A stretch of 64,000 nt of DNA, taken from NCBI GenBank assembly GCA_037447655.1, contig JBBHKE010002413.1, positions 124,001 to 188,000 of the forward strand, given 5' to 3'. This document shows, piece after piece, positions 48,844-57,938 of this stretch. This stretch comes from Zygnema cylindricum. Its lineage: Eukaryota > Streptophyta > Zygnematophyceae > Zygnematales > Zygnemataceae. Each line of letters starts with the position of its first letter. The first letter of the stretch is position 1. The notes under the pieces are model-generated. The model did no database searches. It saw only the letters and a program-made list of their open reading frames with translations, and was not told the DNA's origin. The translations under genes and the position numbers were made by a program.

Positions 48844-49500
48844 TTATTTGTTCGGACCTGTCATGTCCTCAAATTCAATATGTATTGGCTGCGATCGAAA
48901 ATGCTTACCCATTAATGCTTGGAAGTCTTTAATCATTCATTGATTAATATTGTACGATTAATATTGATCAATACATTTTTATTTTTACGATTGTATAGGA
49001 ACAATATGAAGAGATAAACAAATAGAATTGCCATGATGATAATTATTGGCGGGAGGAACATGACAAAACAGGGCGGAATCCCTGAAAAAAAGCAAGAAAA
49101 TAGAAGTGGCGCAAGTGAAAATGATAGGTTGATTGGTTCAACCAGCACGTAAATTACGCGTGGAAAAATGATTTGGTTCATGAATACACGGTATAGTTTA
49201 AGTTTGACTTTTTAGTGTGCGAAATCGTCACATGCCAAATCTGTCGTACATACTTTACATTCGTTCCACAAACGAGTAAGCTACAGAACAGTACGTGTAA
49301 AGAAAACGAACGAATAGTTTTGTCCTTTTTCCTCCGTCGCTTTCCTCCGTCGACAAATAAAAACCCGGGACGTTTTTATCTTCTGAAGGAACTCCAGAAT
49401 TTTATAGCCAATTTCCATTTCCCTGCTGATACAGAAAGGTTACTTTGTCACCTCTGCAAAGGAGAAGAGAAGAGTCAAATTATAATAAAGCCTCCATTCC
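48844..49500. other. AT-rich spacer and presumed Hsp70-like promoter region
   Basis: No gene or repeat was recognised. It holds the 5' flank of the Hsp70-like gene; no clear heat-shock elements were seen by eye. Confidence 0.4.
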
Positions 49501-50845
49501 ATGTCACCCCAGCCTCATGGTGAACGATACGTCGTCGCACTCGACTTCGGAACCACGTTTTCCGGCGTCGCATATGCTCGCAAGTCCTTCCCTGACGATG
49601 TTTTCCTCATCGACCATTGGCCGGCACAGGAAGAGCATGCGATTCCGTACTGCAAAACGCCAACCGCACTTTGGTACATGCAGGACGAATGCAGTGCCTG
49701 GGTCGCACGTGCGTGGGGCTGGCAGGCCATCGACGGTTTCACCAAAGAATTTGACGCTGCAAGACGTAGCAAAACAGAGGCAGAAAAACCTGCAGCAGGA
49801 TATATTGTAAAGCGATTCAAGCTCCAGTTGTCCGATGAAGGGACGCCTGAAATTCAAACCGGTCTTCCTCCCGGTGTTACTGCTGACATGGCGATTGCCG
49901 ACTACTTGCGAGGCATGTCTGAATATGTTCTGAAAGAGCTGCGTGAAGAATTTGGCTCACACGTGCGAATGAAGGAATTAGAGTGGGCGCTCACTGTGCC
50001 AGCTATCTGGGGAGAAAAGGCAAAGCAGAAAATGTGCGATCTTGCCCGAGAAGCCGGGATGACTGTCGAAGGATCTCCGCCTCTCAGCATCATTCTGGAG
50101 CCAGAGGCGGCTTCCACATATTGCTTCCACAAGCAGGCGGTCACAGTGCAGAAAAAAGACAGAATATTGGTTCTTGACGTGGGAGGAGGCACAGTGGACA
50201 TTGTGGTTCATGAGAAGGTGGGAGATGAAGCGGAGGTGAGAGAGGTAACAAGGAGCAGTGGAGGACTGTGCGGGTCTTCCTACCTTGACGAGTGTTTTTT
50301 TAAATTTTTGGAGCAGAAGATAAACTGTTTAAAGAGCTGCGTGCAGCAGGATCCGGGCATCTTAGCAAAGCTGTTAAAGCAATGGGATAAAATCAAGAGG
50401 ACATTCAGGTGAAACCACATCGATCCAGTCAAAACTCTGAAATTTGTCACAAATCGAGCTACATGCCCCCTTTGAGTTCTGTTTCTTCATTTTGAGATTA
50501 CTGTGTCTGTATGTACAGTACTGTAGTCAAATTCTATATAAAAACACGTAAATTTCTTTGTTATTGTACACGTTCCCCTACGGAGATCCAACCGCATGTT
50601 TTTTTCTTAACAATGACTGTTTCTGTTTACATAACATGTTGCATTTTTTTGTTTTCAGTGGTGACGGTCGCCTGAAATACTTCGATCTTCCAACCAAGCT
50701 TGCTGCTGCTTGGGAGAAAACCGGTGCCTATGAACCTGATTTTGATTCGATTGAGTTTACGCGAAAATATATCCAACGGTCATTCTTTTCTCCCAGACCT
50801 TTGGAGAATATTGGCAAGATTCTCTGTAATGTTGTTCGCGTATAA
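49501..50845 (+). CDS. HSPA12-type Hsp70-like ATPase, 3' end replaced by transposon
   Basis: Exon 1 is 49501-50408 and exon 2 is 50659-50845 (GT-AG, phase 2). The product of about 364 aa contains the actin/Hsp70 ATP-binding elements: VALDFGTTFSGVAYA (phosphate 1, residues 11-25), WALTVPAIW, IILEPEAASTYC and LVLDVGGGTVDIVVHE (phosphate 2, about 223-238). The spacing is of the HSPA12A/B kind, not canonical DnaK. HSPA12 proteins are usually 550-680 aa, so the distal half of the fold is missing. From about 50760 (after EFTR) the frame runs into a TIR-element end and stops after about 26 foreign residues. No continuation was found beyond it. It is probably a truncated pseudogene, though a short chimeric protein remains possible. 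Confidence 0.8.
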
Positions 50846-50929
50846 AAACAAAATAGTAGGTACGGCGTGGTACGGAGAGGCCCCGATTTCTGTAAAGAAC
50901 CTCACTTTTTGTCTGATGGAACGCCACCC
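50760..50929. mobile_element. Right-end fragment of an E10-type TIR element
   Basis: The 170 bp match 48674-48843 with only a few mismatches and end CTGATGGAACGCCACCC followed by TAA. No left end exists nearby. Its inner boundary is the break point in the Hsp70-like exon. Confidence 0.9.
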
Positions 50930-50932
50930 TAA

Positions 50933-51519
50933 GGGAAACTACAAAAGTGAGGATGTTTACATTATTACGTACTTTTTGTACCATTTCGTACTATTGTTTT
51001 TATTATATTTTGAAAAATAGCAGTACAGAAGATCCTGCAAAGATTATAGAAGGGTCCGATCGCAAACAATGACCGTGAATCATATTTTGGTTGTCATCCG
51101 CGAAGCAACTTTTCCATCCGGGTTTATACATGTCTAGCCATCTACAGAGCGTGTAGAGTTAGTACACGTGGATAATATATTTTATTGCAACGATGGATTA
51201 TAAATTAGCGGCCATAACAAAGGAAATGATTTAAAGGTACAGAAAAACAAAAGGTACAAAGTAAAAGAAATAAAAAAGGACAGCAAGGACAAAAAAGACT
51301 GTCGTGAACTTAAGTTCAAAATGATAAAAGAATTGAATTTTAAGACATTGTGAGACGCTTAAGTTTTATAGATGAACTCAAGCGTGTAGGACGTACTAAA
51401 TGGAGGTAAAACTAAGGAAGGTACAACTAATTTAGGTACATCTAATAAGTGGAACTATGACTAATCAAGGTATATCTAGAAGAATCTAGAAAAATTTGCT
51501 ACGATTTCAGAAAGTCCAG
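50933..51519. other. AT-rich spacer, no feature recognised
   Basis: About 590 bp downstream of the Hsp70-like fragment. No homology to the missing HSPA12 C-terminal half was found in any frame by eye. Confidence 0.5.
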
Positions 51520-52400
51520 AACCTTCGGCCATGGCTGCCTGATAACGTTTTTCAGCTTTCTTTTTCCTTATCTGCCACCGATTAAAGCGTGCAGATAGTC
51601 AAAGGAAAGGATTTTCCAATACCTTTCTACTAATACTCGAATCACCTCTGTCCGCTCCTTCTTTTTCGCCCAAATCCGGCCTGTGCCACGGTAGAAAAAG
51701 AAGCCATCTCGGCCATAGCTTCCTGCTAGGGTCTGTCTCACTTCCCTTCGTGAATCCGGCGCCAAATTCAGCGTGCGACGGCTCTAAAAAACGTATTTTC
51801 AACACCTTTTCTACCAGTGGGTAAATTAGCGCCGTTCTTTTCCCGTTCTCTTTTAATCGGATGTCAATTTCGGCCGATTTTCATTTTTCCTTTCACGGCC
51901 AGCTCCTATTATCTTTGCCGCCTAATTTGGCGTGCCGGCTTCTTCCGTAAAATTCAGTTTGTGTAGCTTTGACTCCTTTTTTACTTGGCGGCTTTTCTTC
52001 GACCATCCTTTCCTGTTAGGGTTTTTTTGCCCTTCTTTTTGTGTATCCGGCGCCGAATTTGGCATGCGGAGACTCTAAATGATTTTTTCAAGAACTTTCT
52101 ATTAGTAGGAGAATTAGCCTCATCCGTTTTTTCGTTTTCTCTAGTTGGATCTGCCTCTTTCAGCCGACTTCCTTTTTACTTTTAGTGGCCACCTCCTACA
52201 ATCTTGGCCGTCCAATTTAGCGTGCAATTAGTCGGGCATCGACATTTCTGCACTTAATACCTTCTTACGTCAAGATCAGCTCGTAATTGAAGGAATTGCC
52301 TTTTAGCCGTCGACCTTCCACAGCTTCGGCCACTGCTTCCCACTAGCAAAAAAGGCTTTTCGGGCAACTTTATGCCATCTCGACATCCCCATCCTCTCTT
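51520..52400 (+). repeat. 5' region built of diverged tandem monomers (about 290 bp)
   Basis: The block TTCGGCCATnGCTTCCTGnTAG recurs at about 51524, 51709, 51999 and 52325. A second motif, GCCnAATTTRGCGTGC, recurs at about 51577, 51757, 51921, 52050 and 52211. Segments 51754-51940 and 52046-52230 align over most of their length at a 291-292 bp offset. The layout resembles promoter monomers of some non-LTR elements. Confidence 0.7.
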
Positions 52401-52405
52401 GTCAT

Positions 52406-52912
52406 ATGGCCCCTCACAAGCGGCGGGCGTCGCGCTCCCCGTCACAATCTTCTTCGGAATGTGCTCGGCCTCGATTGGAAATCTCAGATGAGATCCTTAC
52501 CCCTCCACAACATCCCTCCCAAACCATCAATGCCCCCCTCCCCACTTTACCCTTACCCGCATGTACCCTTCCCCCCATGACAACCAACCTTTGCACAGAG
52601 TCATGTGAGGAAGCATGTCCCGATGAGTGTGTGCCCCTCCTAGCTCCTACGAACCCTATTCCATCCCCATCTTCTTGCCTAGAGCCTCCCCCTAATCCTG
52701 TTCAACCTTACCGTCCACCTCATTTTGGGGAGCAGTCTCAACCTTCGCATCCGCACTTGCATGTCCACCCGATCGCCCCTATTGTTACTCCTCCGGCTCC
52801 TTCACTCACTCAGCCTACTTTGGCTCCCCTATCAAATCATGGTCCTCTTAGGGTGCCGTGCCCTCAGTGTGGGAAGTTGTATGTTGCGGGGGGGGTTTGT
52901 CGCGACATTTGA
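52406..52912 (+). pseudogene. Retrotransposon N-terminal segment: Pro-rich plus half zinc finger
   Basis: The 168-codon frame opens with basic MAPHKRRASRS, is Pro/Ser-rich throughout, and ends in PCPQCGKLYVAGG, the first half of a C2HC-type finger. The second half (LSRHLKSC) continues in the overlapping frame starting at 52858. The switch point is a run of eight G at 52888-52895. A lost G is the simplest explanation; -1 slippage is an alternative. Confidence 0.75.
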
Positions 52913-55209
52913 AGTCATGTCCTCTCACTCCTAAAGGAATTCCACCCCCCACTAAAGGCCATCCTCCACCCTCAAGTGTCCGCCAACAACCGTCTTCTAC
53001 TGATTGGGACTATGTTCGACGCTTAGACGTCCTTGGGTGTTACCACCTAGGTTATCCTCGGCCTAGGCTCTACACTCGTATTCCGAACCATCTTCGTGAA
53101 TCTGTCCAAGCGGCTCTTCGACTCCCTTTGGCTTTATTGGCAGCCGACATCACCAACGACGCGGCTTGGCATTTACTTTTCTTATTCCCACTTTGGGTTC
53201 TAGTTTTGCCACCGAGGGGAGGGGCGAGCGGGGCCCGTGAGACTAAAGCGCGGTGTCAACGGTTTTTGAGAGGGGATTGGGAGTCCTTGCAACAAGAGCA
53301 TACAGATCGTGTCATCAGTCTTTCTATGTCCCCCCCTCAACGTCGTGCCCCACTCCCAGGCTCCACGGGTAGGTTGCATCGGGCGGTCCACCTTGGTCGT
53401 TCTGGCGAGTATTCTCGGGCTGCTCGTGCTCTTCGACCTTTCCAACCATCTCCGTCTTCCGAGGCGACGGTTGAGGCCTTACGTTTATTACATCCTCCTG
53501 CCCCTGAAGAGATCCTCCCATTCGTGGAAGTCCATGATCCTCTTGAATCGTTCGACTTGGAGCGGGAAGCATTTACTACAGCTTTGCTTCGGTCGCCTCA
53601 TCTTTCTTCAGGAGGCCCATCTGGGATGGTGTACGAACTCCTCAGGGACATATTTCCTCCAGACATACCCTCTCAGGGTTTTGATCTTCTTTTTAAGGTG
53701 GCTTCAGAGGTGGCTCGAGGACACGTTCCTCACAATGTTGTACCCCTTCTCTCTGCGGCTCGCCTTGTGGCTATTACTAAACCTGCTGGGGGAATTCGCC
53801 CAATTGCTATCGGTGAGGTGTTGTACCGTTTGGTTGCTCGCTCAATGTGTATTCAACTCCAAGGGGCTTTCCATGACCATTTTTCACCGCATCAGTTCGG
53901 AGTTGCTACAAAAGGGGGTTGTGAGGCGGTTGTTCATGGTCTTCGAGCTGTTTTGGATCTCCATCCGGATTGGGTAGTCCTCCAGGTAGATATTGCAAAC
54001 GCCTTTAACACTGTCAACCGTAATGCTATCTTTCGAGAATTGAGACATGCTCCATCTCCCATCAGCCACATTTTCCCTTTTGTTCGTGCATTTTATTCTC
54101 GCCCGAGCTCCCTCATCTTTCCTCTTGGCGGTCCCTTTGGTGAGGTTGCCACATTGGAGTCTGCGACTGGCACCCGTCAAGGTGATCCTTTGGGGGCCCC
54201 CCTTTTTGCTTTAGCTCACCTTCAAGCTTTGCGCGACTCTGCTATGACTTTTCCTAATTGTTTATTCCCATCTATCGCGGATGATACTCATATTGTGGGC
54301 CCTCGTGACCAAGTTTTATCTGCCTTTTCTCATTTTGCGGAGCAACTTCGTCGGATTGGTTTGTCAGTCAAGCCGTCTAAATGTGTGGCTTGGTGCCCGC
54401 AAGCCTTACCTTCAGACTTCCCTGTTCCTGTGGGTTTTCGTATTGCATCTCCGACCGACGGTATTAAAGCTTTAGGCTCTCCTATTGGTGCCCCATCTTT
54501 TGTGAACCAAGTTGTCACTGATGCATTGTTGGAGGACCTCTCTCACTCTGATGACCTTCCTAAGCTCTCCGACTCCCAAGTGGCATTTCAAATCCTCACT
54601 CGTTGCTTTGCTCAACGTCCTCTGTATCTCGCTCGGACGGTACCACCAACAGATCCATTTTTGTCCTCACTAAAAGGGTTCGACGATCAACTTTTTAGTG
54701 TTCTCCATCACCTCGTTGGGCATGGGATTTTCGATCGCCCAGAGGGTTTATTTGCACGCCGTCAAGCTAGCCTTCCAATTTCCAACGGGGGTTTAGGTTT
54801 GATTCTAGTGGCTCGAGTTGCTCCAGCAGCTTTTTTGGGTAGTTGGGCTTTAGTGGCGCCTTCCATCGCTTCCCGTTTTATTGCAAATGATGTTCCCATT
54901 CTAGCCAAAGTCGTCCCTAAAGTGGAGGATAATCTTTTTCCGTTTCATCAAGCTCTTCTCTCCGCTCGTGCACTTCTTCCGTGTGATGCCCGAAACCAAG
55001 CGCCACCTTTCCCGTCCCTTATTGCTGACAATAACTACCATGTGCAACAACGCATATCCGAGCAGTTGGCAGTCGCTGAATTTTATGATCTATTAAACGC
55101 GCTACCTTCCGCTCAATCGCGTGCTCGCTTACGTTCGTGTTCTGGGCCGAGAGCCGATGCGTGGTTACAGGCAACACCGAATTTTTCGACGCTTTCGTAT
55201 GACGTCTGA
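52858..55209 (+). CDS. Retrotransposon reverse transcriptase
   Basis: This long frame (783 codons; the first ATG at 52858 is probably not the native start) begins with the second half of the zinc finger. RT motifs are in order: FQVDIANAFN-type motif A (VLQVDIANAFNTVNR, about 53980), GTRQGDPLGAPLFALA motif B (about 54175), SIADDTHI catalytic motif C (IADD in place of the usual YADD/FADD, about 54275) and SVKPSKC motif D. A thumb/linker follows with LPISNGGLGL. The frame breaks at about 55195, after which the sequence continues in another frame. The two catalytic Asp of motif C are intact. Confidence 0.9.
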   Translation: MPSVWEVVCCGGGLSRHLKSCPLTPKGIPPPTKGHPPPSSVRQQPSSTDWDYVRRLDVLGCYHLGYPRPRLYTRIPNHLRESVQAALRLPLALLAADITNDAAWHLLFLFPLWVLVLPPRGGASGARETKARCQRFLRGDWESLQQEHTDRVISLSMSPPQRRAPLPGSTGRLHRAVHLGRSGEYSRAARALRPFQPSPSSEATVEALRLLHPPAPEEILPFVEVHDPLESFDLEREAFTTALLRSPHLSSGGPSGMVYELLRDIFPPDIPSQGFDLLFKVASEVARGHVPHNVVPLLSAARLVAITKPAGGIRPIAIGEVLYRLVARSMCIQLQGAFHDHFSPHQFGVATKGGCEAVVHGLRAVLDLHPDWVVLQVDIANAFNTVNRNAIFRELRHAPSPISHIFPFVRAFYSRPSSLIFPLGGPFGEVATLESATGTRQGDPLGAPLFALAHLQALRDSAMTFPNCLFPSIADDTHIVGPRDQVLSAFSHFAEQLRRIGLSVKPSKCVAWCPQALPSDFPVPVGFRIASPTDGIKALGSPIGAPSFVNQVVTDALLEDLSHSDDLPKLSDSQVAFQILTRCFAQRPLYLARTVPPTDPFLSSLKGFDDQLFSVLHHLVGHGIFDRPEGLFARRQASLPISNGGLGLILVARVAPAAFLGSWALVAPSIASRFIANDVPILAKVVPKVEDNLFPFHQALLSARALLPCDARNQAPPFPSLIADNNYHVQQRISEQLAVAEFYDLLNALPSAQSRARLRSCSGPRADAWLQATPNFSTLSYDV

Positions 55210-55953
55210 CCAGTTCACCTCTGCTATCCGCCTTCGTTTGGGTTTGCCTCACCCTCCGCTTCTTGGGCGCCCCAACTGTATTTGCAACCAGCCTATTGAC
55301 TCCAACGGCATCCATTTACTTCGTTGTTCGCGGGGGGGTGAACGTACCGTCGCGCATGATTTGGTTCGTGATGCGGTTGCTGCGATTGGTGTTGAAGCAG
55401 GCTACATTGTGAAGCGGAGGTTTCTCATATCTTACCTCCTCGTCCCCAATCTAGTGGTATCCGAAGCCCTCGGGTTGACTTGGTTTTCCTTCATGGGACT
55501 GGGCGGACTTTGGGTGATGTGGTCCTTACTGATCCGATTGGGACCCACATTTTTTCTCGCGCGGCAGTGCATACAGGTGTGGCGACTAGGGACGCATCGG
55601 CTTCCAAGGAGAGGGATTACGCTCACCGAGACCCGGCGGACCAGTTTGTCCCATTTGCCGCAGAGATTTTTGGTTCTTTGGACAAGTATTTCGATGATTT
55701 TCTTCGCAACTGTGCTAAGAGAGCTTTTGATTCTAGGGGTCCAGGGAGCCTCCCCCAAGCCTTCTGGTTGCTTTTTATCGGCAACGTGTATCGATCGCCC
55801 TTCAACGAGCGCAAGCTGCGGCCCTTCTCCGTCGAGGCACGGTGGCGGACGATAGGCGAAGCCTCCCAGACCTTCCTCCACGAGATCTGGTCCACATCCA
55901 CGATCTTCGGGGGTGTGGAATTTAGTTTGCTGGGTTTGTGGGGCATCATATAG
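55195..55953 (+). pseudogene. Retrotransposon C-terminus: zinc knuckle and restriction-like endonuclease, split by a frameshift
   Basis: One frame (to about 55410) encodes RLRLGLPHPP, then CICNQPIDSNGIHLLRCSRGG with Cys/His spacing like the R2-type knuckle, and HDLVRDAV. A different frame from about 55410 carries SGIRSPRVDLVF, GDVVLTDPIG, ASASKERDYAHRDPADQFVPFAAEIFG in segments: the R..D, D, K..Y pattern of a PD-(D/E)XK nuclease. The stop is at about 55951. The two shifts compensate each other. The nuclease would nick the target to prime reverse transcription. Confidence 0.75.
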
Positions 55954-56201
55954 AGTGGTTTTTTCCTTTTTTGTCTATTCATCTTTGGTTTTTTGTTTAG
56001 TCTTGCTAGTTAGCCTAGTTGCTTTTGTTTTTCCTCATTTGTTTGTTTTGTTTTGCTTTGTTTTGTTTTCATAGCTGCAGGCTCTTGTAGTCTTTAAATG
56101 TTCAATTTCTCTTTTTCATCCCCTTTGTACTTTGATGGTTTTTCCATCGCACATAATGTAATAAAGTACATACCATATCTAGAAGTGGAGTTACAGCTAG
56201 G

Positions 56202-56316
56202 TAGAAAGATTCTTAAATGTTTTAGTGGGAATCTTTCTACGCAACATCATTATGTACAAACAAGTACAGGAACACTAAATAAAGTGGTACACTTAAGACT
56301 TAGTGTTCTGGGACTT
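56202..56316. repeat. Two small inverted repeats
   Basis: GTAGAAAGATT (about 56202) pairs with AATCTTTCTAC (about 56230), and GAACACTAA (about 56270) pairs with TTAGTGTTC (about 56303). They could form adjacent hairpins just past the retrotransposon. Significance unknown. Confidence 0.5.
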
Positions 56317-56380
56317 AGAAGTATCGTACGAAAAAGTGATTCAATAGTATAGTGGAATTACGAATTCCAACAGCAAGGAG

Positions 56381-56872
56381 ATGCATGAAGTCGAGGATGA
56401 TTCCGATTTGGAGGATGAAGAAGCTGAAAATTATGAGGATGTGAAAGAAGAAGAAGGAAACGAGGAAGGAGACGAAGAAACTGTGGAGGAAAATGTGTGG
56501 AAAATTGGGAAAGAAAAGGGGAAGAGATTGCAAAGATTTCAATGGAGGAGAAATGGTGAATTGTACGGATATGTTTTTGACCGAGGAAAAATAGGCTCGG
56601 TGAGAGGAGGAAGACGTGGTCATTGTCGCAGATTAGGTTGTGGAATTGGTCATGGATTTTTGTCATGGAGAAAATGCGATTTTAAAGAAAATGATAGTTG
56701 CCACAATGTTAAGGCATTTAAAGTTGAATGTAGAAAACGGTATGCGGCAGTTGAAAGACTTGCCGGTTATTTCGGGTACGGTGAGAAATTGACGACAACG
56801 GTGAAAGAATCTGCACGCGGCAGATGTTTATGTGAGGAAGGAAAAATTTGTGAGGAAGACGTTCGTGAGTGA
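56381..56872 (+). CDS. Uncharacterised ORF, acidic then basic; possible retroelement gag relic
   Basis: The 163-codon frame begins with about 40 residues rich in Glu/Asp (EDDSDLEDEEAE and EEEGNEEGDEE), then a basic RGGRRGHCRRLGCG stretch and CHNVKAFKVECRKR. The last resembles a zinc knuckle (CHNC-KF-H---C) that has lost its second Cys and its His. An LTR-like sequence starts 190 bp downstream. It could equally be a chance frame in purine-rich DNA. Confidence 0.3.
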   Translation: MHEVEDDSDLEDEEAENYEDVKEEEGNEEGDEETVEENVWKIGKEKGKRLQRFQWRRNGELYGYVFDRGKIGSVRGGRRGHCRRLGCGIGHGFLSWRKCDFKENDSCHNVKAFKVECRKRYAAVERLAGYFGYGEKLTTTVKESARGRCLCEEGKICEEDVRE

Positions 56873-57050
56873 GGTGAGGTGAGGAGGTGACGAAGGAGAA
56901 ATTTGAAGAGGAAAATATATGTACGGTTTCGCATGTACGGTTTCGTTTGGAGCGTGAGCGGGTTGGTGTTCGATTTTGGTATTGGCGTATGACGATAGGT
57001 TTGAGAGGGGGCAAAAAGCATCGGCATTGGGCCTCTCACCGCTTCGCCCA

Positions 57051-57938
57051 ATAAGAGGGGGAATGTTAGGAATATTGGGTGAATCGGCAGATCGGCCAAA
57101 TTCACGTTCGGCTCAGTTCGCGTTAAGTTATGTTTGTTCAGTTCGCGTCGGCTGTTAAGTTGTTGGTATGTTTTGTTTTGTTTGAATTACTTGTACTGTA
57201 CCGTAACATTTACTTCATGTCGTTTGGTACGGTACGGACGTTGGTTCATTTAGTGCGTAGGACCTTTGTATGCTTGGTCCAGCGCACGTTTAAGTTCCGC
57301 GTCACTTCCATTTCGGCGCTGAAAGTTCTAGTGAGTGTGTGAGTTAGTTTCCGTGAAGTTAGTAAGTCAGTGACGTGAGGAGAAAGTAGAGAAGTGTAGA
57401 GTAAGTCTCCCCGTATATTCTTATTTAAAGAGAAGTCTGAGTTAGGAAATATAATGCGTCTTGTAATAGTAGATGCATCATGTGTCTGAAATAGTGATGC
57501 ATCAGAGTTAGGTGAGGGTGAGTGTAAGGAAGAAGCAAGTGAGAGTAAGTGAGTGAGAAGATGTAAGTAAGTGAGTGAGTGAGAAGCTATAAGTGAGTTA
57601 GTGAGTGAGTGAGAAGAAGAGATGTGAGTGAGTGAGAAGAGTGAGAGTAAGAGTTTGTAAAGGAAAAGCTTCGGCTGAATAAAAGTATATTTGGTCGATG
57701 AACTTTGTTGGAGATTGTGAGACTGTTATGCGATAAGCTTCCGCTGTGCATGATATATTTTTCTGTCCCGTTTTTGTGAGCAACGATCCTATTTTTATCA
57801 GGCCGTCCACTATCGCCTCTTTTTCGATGTCTAAATTTCTTTTGGCTTGTGCACTTTGGTTGTCTGAAATTTTTTCACGAAAGTTGGAATACCATTCTTC
57901 CTTGAAGCACATGCGCTCCGATGCACTCGTGTCTAACA
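57051..57938 (+). mobile_element. Candidate polypurine tract and LTR
   Basis: ATAAGAGGGGGAA (57051-57063) precedes TGTTAGGAATATTGGG. About 875 bp later the sequence CTAACA (57933-57938) gives matching TGTTAG/CTAACA termini. The interior holds GTGAGTGA-type simple repeats (57,500-57,650). No second LTR was seen in the window, so it would be a 3' LTR of a deletion derivative or a solo LTR. Confidence 0.4.

Larger units (their letters stand above)
51520..56097 (+). mobile_element. Non-LTR retrotransposon (RT plus restriction-like endonuclease), inactivated
   Basis: The element has a repeat-bearing pyrimidine-rich 5' region, a proline-rich N-terminal segment with a zinc finger, an RT, a zinc knuckle and a restriction-like nuclease, then a T/G-rich 3' region (to about 56,097). 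There are no LTRs. The endonuclease type and position place it among R2/NeSL/CRE-like early-branching non-LTR elements; the exact clade cannot be set here. At least three frame breaks are present (about 52,890, 55,195 and 55,410). The 5' and 3' limits are approximate; no poly(A) tail or target duplication was identified. The GC-richer, CCY-rich codon use contrasts with the AT-rich neighbours. Confidence 0.85.

Noticed and set aside
49504-50211. Long minus-strand ORFs overlapping the Hsp70-like exon
   Set aside because: They are shadows of the + strand coding exon, which carries clear ATPase motifs.
50933-51020. Possible continuation of the Hsp70-like protein after the transposon end
   Set aside because: The peptides following 50932 in all three frames do not resemble the HSPA12 continuation and end within about 30 codons.
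53309-53977. 222-codon + strand ORF inside the RT region
   Set aside because: It is an alternative frame of the RT coding sequence with no recognisable domain.
55432-55982. Minus-strand ORFs at the retrotransposon 3' end
   Set aside because: They are antisense shadows of the nuclease domain frame.
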